Shown: piece by piece, positions 59,229-64,000 of the stretch
Layout: every line of letters begins with the position of its first letter
Numbering within the stretch: position 1 is the first letter of the stretch
Assembly (NCBI RefSeq): GCF_009755225.1
Contig: NZ_WQKZ01000006.1
Span: 124,001 to 188,000 of the forward strand
DNA from: Hymenobacter ginkgonis
Lineage (GTDB): Bacteria; Bacteroidota; Bacteroidia; Cytophagales; Hymenobacteraceae
Length of the DNA stretch: 64,000 nt
Direction of reading: 5' to 3'
The notes under the pieces: generated by a model
Seen by the model: only the letters and a program-made list of their open reading frames with translations
What the model was told of the DNA's origin: nothing
The model's database searches: none
Translations under genes and position numbers: made by a program

Positions 59229-61016
59229 TTACACCTGCCCTTCCTCAATCAGCTCGCGGCGATAGCGGGCCAGGATGGCCGACTTCATAATGAAACCCAG
59301 GTATTGGCCTTCGGCAGTGCAGACGGGTAGGGCCTGGGTGCCTGTGCGTTCGAGCAGGTCGAGGGTGTGCTCTACGCTGTCTTCGGGCCCTACAATGGCC
59401 AGGGCGGGGCGCATCAGCTCGCTAACTTTGGTGGTGGTGTAGTGGGCGCCGTCGAAGAGCGTGTCGCGCACCATATCGAGCGTGATAATGCCGCGCAGCT
59501 CGCCGCTTTTACTCACTACCGGAAACACATTGCGCGTGGCGTGGCGGAAAATGTCGACCAGTTCGCCCAGCGTGGCGCTGGGGGGTAGGGGCACAAATTC
59601 GGTGTCGAGCAAGCGGTGCGGGTCGAGGCGCGAGAGCAGGTCGCGGTCGCGGTTGGCGTACACGTCCACGCCCTTCAGCGTGAGCTTGCGGGTGTAGACC
59701 GAGTACGGCTCGAAGTGCTTGGTAATGAGGTATGAAAAGCTCGTGACGAACATCAACGGCACAAATAGCGCGTAGCCGCCCGTGATTTCGGCAATCAAAA
59801 AGATGGCCGTAAGCGGCGCGTGCACTACCCCCGCGAGCACGCCGGCCATGCCCAGCACCACAAAATGCACCTCCGGAATGGCCACTAAACCGGTGAGATT
59901 AATGAGGCGAGCAAACAGAAAGCCTGCCAGTGCGCCCGCCACCAGCGACGAGCCAAACATGCCGCCGTTGCCGCCCGCGCCCACCGTCACGCTGGTGGCC
60001 ACCACCTTCATCATCATGGTGAAGAATACGAGCAGCAGCAGTAGCCACACGTTGTCGTCGCCATACACCGAGAACAAGCTGCCGTCGGTAATTTCCTGGG
60101 CGCGGCCCGCCAGCAGCTTCTCCACAATGTTGTAGCCCTCGCCGTAGAGCGGCGGAAATAAGAAAATGAGCAGGCCCAGCGTGGCGCCGCCCAGCACGAC
60201 CTTCTGCCAGCGCAAGCCCGGCCAGCGCTCCACAAAGTGGTCGAACCAGTGGTAGGTGCGAATCATGTACACCGAGAGCAACGCCGACAACAGCCCCAGT
60301 AGCAAATAAAACGGTACCGTATTGAGCACCCACGAGTTGGTAATGAGCGCAAACGGCTGGCCCGCGTACAGCGCCTTCGACACCACCGTGGCCGTGGCCG
60401 ACGAGATGAGCAGCGGAATAAAATACTGCGCTGGCAGCTCCAGCAAAATGGCCTCCACCGCAAACAGCACCCCCGCGATGGGCGCGTTGAAGATGGCCGC
60501 TACCCCCGCCGCCGCGCCGCAACCCGTGAGCAAGCGCCGCCGCCGCCGGCCCGCCCGCAGCACCCGCGCCGCATTAGAGCCAATGGCCGCGCCCGTTACC
60601 GAAATAGGCGCCTCGGTGCCCGCCGAGCCGCCAAACGACACCGTGAGAAAGGCCGTTACGAGTTGCGAATACAGTTTAGAGCGCGGTACGAGGGCGTTTT
60701 CGCGGGCTGTGTTGTAGATGATGGGGCCGATGCCGCGGCCCAGGTTGCCATTTAATAAATATTTGGTAACCAGCACCGTGAGCGTGATGCCGATGATGGG
60801 GTAAATCGAGAGCGCAAATACCCGGTTGGGCTCCGTCACGGCCGCGGCCAAGCGGGCCTGCTGCCAGTGCACCGCCGTTTTGAGGGCTACCGCCGCCAGG
60901 CCTGCCAGCAAGCCCACTAGCGCGGCTAGCCACACCACATACACCCGCTCGCTGACGTGGCGCAACCGCCACAACAGGAGCGGGTTGAGAAAGCGGTAGA
61001 TGCGGCTCTTGTGCAT
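59229..61016 (-). CDS. ClC-family chloride channel/transporter with CBS pair
   Basis: A 595-residue membrane protein. ATG at 61016 (MHKSRIYRFLNPLLLW). ClC motifs: LGRGIGP (selectivity region, GSGIP-like), FGGSAGTEAPISVTGAAIGS (GxEGP-like with gating Glu), NAPIAGVLFAVEAILLE and GGNGGMFGSSLVAGA (GxFxP-like). After ~10 or more helices, two CBS domains (~430-595) follow: LGELVDIFRHATRNVFPVVSKSGELRGIITLDMV and VEHTLDLLERTGTQALPVCTAEGQYLGFI. It moves chloride across the inner membrane; the CBS pair suggests nucleotide regulation. Confidence 0.93.
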   Translation of the reverse strand: MHKSRIYRFLNPLLLWRLRHVSERVYVVWLAALVGLLAGLAAVALKTAVHWQQARLAAAVTEPNRVFALSIYPIIGITLTVLVTKYLLNGNLGRGIGPIIYNTARENALVPRSKLYSQLVTAFLTVSFGGSAGTEAPISVTGAAIGSNAARVLRAGRRRRRLLTGCGAAAGVAAIFNAPIAGVLFAVEAILLELPAQYFIPLLISSATATVVSKALYAGQPFALITNSWVLNTVPFYLLLGLLSALLSVYMIRTYHWFDHFVERWPGLRWQKVVLGGATLGLLIFLFPPLYGEGYNIVEKLLAGRAQEITDGSLFSVYGDDNVWLLLLLVFFTMMMKVVATSVTVGAGGNGGMFGSSLVAGALAGFLFARLINLTGLVAIPEVHFVVLGMAGVLAGVVHAPLTAIFLIAEITGGYALFVPLMFVTSFSYLITKHFEPYSVYTRKLTLKGVDVYANRDRDLLSRLDPHRLLDTEFVPLPPSATLGELVDIFRHATRNVFPVVSKSGELRGIITLDMVRDTLFDGAHYTTTKVSELMRPALAIVGPEDSVEHTLDLLERTGTQALPVCTAEGQYLGFIMKSAILARYRRELIEEGQV

Positions 61017-61040
61017 GGCAGTAGATGTAGGCAACAATAC

Positions 61041-61069
61041 AAAAGAACGGCCTGCTTATCTGGCGTCCT
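61041..61069. repeat. Single arm of the palindrome family
   Basis: AAAAGAACGGCCTGCTTATCT followed by GGCGTCC resembles one arm of the copy at 42843-42950; no opposing arm is present. Likely a degraded copy. Confidence 0.45.
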
Positions 61070-61110
61070 TTTGGGTTAGCTAATATTCTCCCTACCCCCT
61101 CGCAAAAACC

Positions 61111-64000
61111 TTACCGCGCGCAGATGCTGCGGTAGGGGCAGTACTCACATTTGGCTAAATCGTCGGTTTTGCGGATGGGCTCGGCGGGGTCCAGGATGCG
61201 GCGGGCCAGGCGGGCCACCAGCGTAGCGCTGGCCCGCAGAAAGTCGGGCTCGCCGGTGCCTTCGGTGATGAAATCGAGGGGCGCGCTCAGCAGGCCCTCG
61301 TCGATTTTGCGCATCGAAAGGATGGCCGCTTCCGAACCGGGCGGGGCGGGGTGCAGCAGGTCGCTTTCGAGCATGAAACGGTAGAGCCAGAGCTGGCGCA
61401 CCTTGTCGGCGCCGCTCGACGACTCGCTGAGCAGGCGCTCCACGGTGTCGGCGGGGGGTAGGGGCTTTTGGGTGCCGCGTAGGTTAAGCTCGCGCTTTTC
61501 AACGAGGCCCGTTTTGTAGTCTACCACCCGGCGGCGCCCGTCGGGCAGCCCATCGATGCGGTCGGCGCGGCCCCGCAGGCGCATGGCCAGCGGCGCGGCC
61601 TCGCCCGGCAGGTCCACAAAAACAGTGGCCGCCATATCGGTTTCCTGGGCCACGATGCGCAGCGGCAGCACGCCCGGCTGGCCCGGCAGGCTCTCTAAGT
61701 ACTTGCGAATGAGGCGCACCGCCACCTGGCCCAGCACGTGGTTGAGGCCATCGTCGGGGCGGGCCTGGCGGTCGGCTTCCTCCTGGCGCAGCTGGCGGTT
61801 GACCTCAGCGGGTACTTTTTTCAGAATATCGGGCAGGTCGGCGGCCGTAAGGTCGCGCTTCTCCAGCTCAAACGGCTTGAGCAAGTGCTCCAACGCATCG
61901 TGCACCACGGTGCCAAAGCCATCGGCGCCCAAGGCTTCTTCTACCTCCTCGTTTTCCTGGAAGCGGGCCAGGCGCGAGAAGTAAAATTTAAGCGAGCACG
62001 CCAGGTATTCGTTGAGGGCCGAGGGCGAGAGGCCGCGCTCCAATACGCCGCGCAGGGCGGCCAGCATCAGGTCGTCTTTGTGCAGAACGAGGTCGTTGAG
62101 CAATTCGCCCGGCGCCGGGGCTTCCTGCCCTACCCCCTCTAGTAGGGGGGAGGCCCCCGTTGCTGAAGCTGACCCCGCTTCTACTTCCACCACCTTATCC
62201 TCGACTACCAGCGCCGGGTTTTGGGCCGCTAAATCAAACTCTAGCTGCCGCAAAAACCGGCTGCGCTCGCCCGTTCTTACCCCCTCGGCGCCGGGCAGCA
62301 CGTGCACCAAATCGACGCGCCCGGCACGCTGGAGCAGCCGCCAGAAATTGTAGGCCGCGTTGGCCTCCGCATCGGCGTAGGTGGGCAGCTTGAACTCGGC
62401 CAGCACATCGTAGGGAAAAAGCGAGTTCTGGCGTTTGGGAGGGGGTAGGGTATTCTCATTGCAGCTCAAGATGATGACGTGGTCAAAATCCAGGGCGCGG
62501 GTTTCGAGCAAGCCCATAATCTGGACCTGCGCCAGCGGCTCGCCGGCAAAGGGCAGGCGCGTGCGCCGCATCTGCTCGTACAAAAACCGCCGAAACGAAC
62601 GCACGCTCAACCGCTGCTCTTGGCAGCTAAAGGCCGAATCGAGCTGCCGCACCAGCGTATAAAACAGGTACAAGTACTCAGCCTCGATGGCCGTGTGGTC
62701 AGTTTCATACACCTGCTTCAGCAAGTTGATGAGCGTGTAGCAGGCCTTGATAATGTTATCGCAGTTGTCCCAGGTCTGGAACAGCGCCTCGATGAGCGGG
62801 TGGCCGTGCCCGAGCTTCAGCAGCTCGGTGGCGGGCAGCAGCACCAGGTGCTTGCGCACGATTTCGTGGCAAATGCTATCAAGCAAGCCGTGAAACTGTG
62901 GCTCAGCGGTTTGCGCATCTAAATACTGCTGGTAGCGGCGCAAAAATGGGTGCGCCAGCAACTTACTCACGGCTAGGTGGTGATACTTCGGCACGCCGTA
63001 GTCCTTGCCCGGCTCGCCCTCCCGAATGCCCGTCAGGTGCACCTCAAACAGCAAATCAACCAGGTTGAACAGCGCCGTGCTTTGGAAGCTCAGGCCCATT
63101 GTCACGTTGAAGTCGGGCACTATTTCGGCGGGGGGTAGGCCGTGCAGCACGGGCAGCAGCAGAGTTTCGTCGGGCAGCACCACGGCCACAGTGGCGTCGG
63201 GGTTTAGTTGCCGCGCCTCGGCCAGCAGCTGGCCGGCCAGCTTGCCCTGCATGCTGGCATTGGCCACGCCCAGCAGCCGCAGGTGGTGGGGCTGGCCGCG
63301 CAGATGCTCTTGGTAGGTGAAGGTATCGCGGGGCAAATTCCACTGGCGCCAATAGCCGCGCAGTGCCTGCCCGGCGCGGTTAGGCGAGTCATCTTCGAGG
63401 TAAAACGGGTCGCCATCGAAGTATAGCTCGGCCCGGCCCACCTTGCGCAGCAGGCTGATAAACGTTTCCTCGGCCTTACTCAGCCCGCCCAGGCCCACAA
63501 AGACGTGGGTTGCCGGTAGTGGCTTCTTAGGGTCGGCTAGCTCGGCGCGCAGGCCCTGCACGGCGCGCCGGTAGGCCAGGCCGGGGTAGGCGAGGTGGTC
63601 TTTCTTAAGCAGCTTCTTGAAGCGCAGATACACCCGGTGCAGCTGCCCCCAAAAACCAAAGTAGCGGTCGAGCCCCGTGGTTTTGAGGTCGGGGTCGAGC
63701 TGCCAACGCTCGAGCGCTTTAGCTTCGGCCAAGTACTTAAACACGCCCCGGGTATCGGTTAGGTTTTGGTCGAGGCTCGAAAAATCTTGCAGCAGCAGCC
63801 CACCCCAGCCCACAAACTGGTCAAACACCAAGTCGGGGTCAATGGCCTTAAAAATGTCAAACAGCAAGAGCTGCAACGCAATCGGCTCTTCTATTTGCAC
63901 GCCAGCGCGCTCCACCATGTAGTCTTCCATGGCCGCAATGCGCGGGGCCCACAGCGCCTGGCCATCGGGCGTGGCCAGGGCCAATTCATTCTTTAAATAC
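61111..64000 (-). CDS. AddB/RecB-type PD-(D/E)XK nuclease, partial (N-terminus outside window)
   Basis: The frame is open at the right window edge; ~963 C-terminal residues are visible. The middle has helicase-like remnants as in AddB (VLPDETLLLPVLHGLP, FDHVIILSCNENTLPPPKRQ, YNFWRLLQRAGRVDLVHVL). The C-terminal RecB-like nuclease (~660-957) contains LNEYLACSLKFYFSRL, RLRGRADRIDGL, RRRVVDYKTG (Asp and Lys of the active site) and a CEYCPYRSIC motif, the cysteines of the AddB 4Fe-4S staple. It would work with an AddA helicase in recombinational repair. Two Pro-rich or charged linkers coincide with CTACCCC motifs. Confidence 0.86.
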   Translation of the reverse strand, partial: YLKNELALATPDGQALWAPRIAAMEDYMVERAGVQIEEPIALQLLLFDIFKAIDPDLVFDQFVGWGGLLLQDFSSLDQNLTDTRGVFKYLAEAKALERWQLDPDLKTTGLDRYFGFWGQLHRVYLRFKKLLKKDHLAYPGLAYRRAVQGLRAELADPKKPLPATHVFVGLGGLSKAEETFISLLRKVGRAELYFDGDPFYLEDDSPNRAGQALRGYWRQWNLPRDTFTYQEHLRGQPHHLRLLGVANASMQGKLAGQLLAEARQLNPDATVAVVLPDETLLLPVLHGLPPAEIVPDFNVTMGLSFQSTALFNLVDLLFEVHLTGIREGEPGKDYGVPKYHHLAVSKLLAHPFLRRYQQYLDAQTAEPQFHGLLDSICHEIVRKHLVLLPATELLKLGHGHPLIEALFQTWDNCDNIIKACYTLINLLKQVYETDHTAIEAEYLYLFYTLVRQLDSAFSCQEQRLSVRSFRRFLYEQMRRTRLPFAGEPLAQVQIMGLLETRALDFDHVIILSCNENTLPPPKRQNSLFPYDVLAEFKLPTYADAEANAAYNFWRLLQRAGRVDLVHVLPGAEGVRTGERSRFLRQLEFDLAAQNPALVVEDKVVEVEAGSASATGASPLLEGVGQEAPAPGELLNDLVLHKDDLMLAALRGVLERGLSPSALNEYLACSLKFYFSRLARFQENEEVEEALGADGFGTVVHDALEHLLKPFELEKRDLTAADLPDILKKVPAEVNRQLRQEEADRQARPDDGLNHVLGQVAVRLIRKYLESLPGQPGVLPLRIVAQETDMAATVFVDLPGEAAPLAMRLRGRADRIDGLPDGRRRVVDYKTGLVEKRELNLRGTQKPLPPADTVERLLSESSSGADKVRQLWLYRFMLESDLLHPAPPGSEAAILSMRKIDEGLLSAPLDFITEGTGEPDFLRASATLVARLARRILDPAEPIRKTDDLAKCEYCPYRSICAR

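Noticed and set aside
1-64000. CRISPR array
   Set aside because: Repeats found are palindromes dispersed singly between genes or overlapping G-rich motifs, not regularly spaced direct repeats with unique spacers.
1-64000. Telomere-like repeat interpretation of GGGGTAGGG
   Set aside because: Copies are single and scattered in both orientations through genes; there are no tandem arrays or ends.

Overview
The window looks like a chromosomal segment of a high-GC Cytophagales bacterium (Bacteroidota), most likely Hymenobacter or a close relative. The evidence is: type IX secretion C-terminal domains on three secreted proteins (GH13, GH53 and a beta-sandwich protein); promoter -7 boxes of the Bacteroidota form TAnnTTTG/TAnnTTCG instead of Shine-Dalgarno-led starts; a fused E1 alpha/beta 2-oxoacid dehydrogenase; a DUF2027-Smr protein; and a very abundant G-rich octamer GGGGTAGG/CCTACCCC. 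Genus assignment is inference. No tRNA, rRNA operon, CRISPR array or intact IS element was seen. The one RNA gene is RNase P RNA.

Layout. 1-10.5 kb: secreted pectin / rhamnogalacturonan-I degradation (C-terminus of a GH115-like enzyme, a DUF4450 (alpha/alpha)6-type protein, a PL11-like beta-propeller lyase, a GH2 beta-galactosidase and a CE8 pectin methylesterase). 10.5-15.5 kb: HupE/UreJ membrane protein, M1 aminopeptidase, AraC regulator, DUF983 protein. 15.7-20.7 kb: periplasmic aldehyde oxidoreductase paoABC plus a MocA-like molybdopterin cytidylyltransferase. 20.7-27.1 kb: UMF1-type MFS transporter, DinB-like protein, YtcJ-like amidohydrolase, AMP nucleosidase, orphan HsdR-N-like protein and an FAH-family hydrolase. 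27.1-32 kb: a mosaic stretch with two HxlR-controlled SDR loci sharing the same operator and promoter head, one HxlR gene decayed, an AT-richer SDR gene, a dead transposase fragment and a third divergent HxlR/quinone-reductase pair. 32-44.2 kb: alanine dehydrogenase, VOC protein, DUF1573 protein, fused E1 dehydrogenase, lipoprotein, LuxE-like ligase, a sigma-54-type AAA+ response regulator without a DNA-binding domain, rnpB, a KdgF-like cupin, a metallophosphatase and a DUF2027-Smr protein. 44.4-54.4 kb: second glycan region (secreted GH13 alpha-amylase, T9SS beta-sandwich protein, GH53 endo-galactanase, a GH147/GH5-like clan-A hydrolase and an N-acetylglucosamine-kinase-like ATPase). 54.4-64 kb: divergent diadenylate-cyclase-like protein, small membrane protein, HI0933-type flavoprotein, Na+/H+ antiporter, ClC channel and the C-terminal part of an AddB/RecB-type nuclease-helicase.

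How it fits together. The left pectin block and the GH53/GH147-like block together could strip methyl esters, cut the RG-I backbone and hydrolyse galactan side chains; the KdgF-like cupin could act on the unsaturated uronates a lyase would release. No SusC/SusD pair lies inside the window, so uptake genes must lie elsewhere or outside the window edges.

Non-genic structure is prominent. At least ten intergenic palindromes share arms related to AGAACGTC(C/A)TGCTGA and often sit where a terminator is expected. Other palindromes carry the CTACCCC motif or a CCCCTCTCC core. The most unusual items are the octamer, the palindrome family, the duplicated HxlR operator cassette, the DAC-like protein with an altered RHR motif, and the HTH-less sigma-54 regulator.
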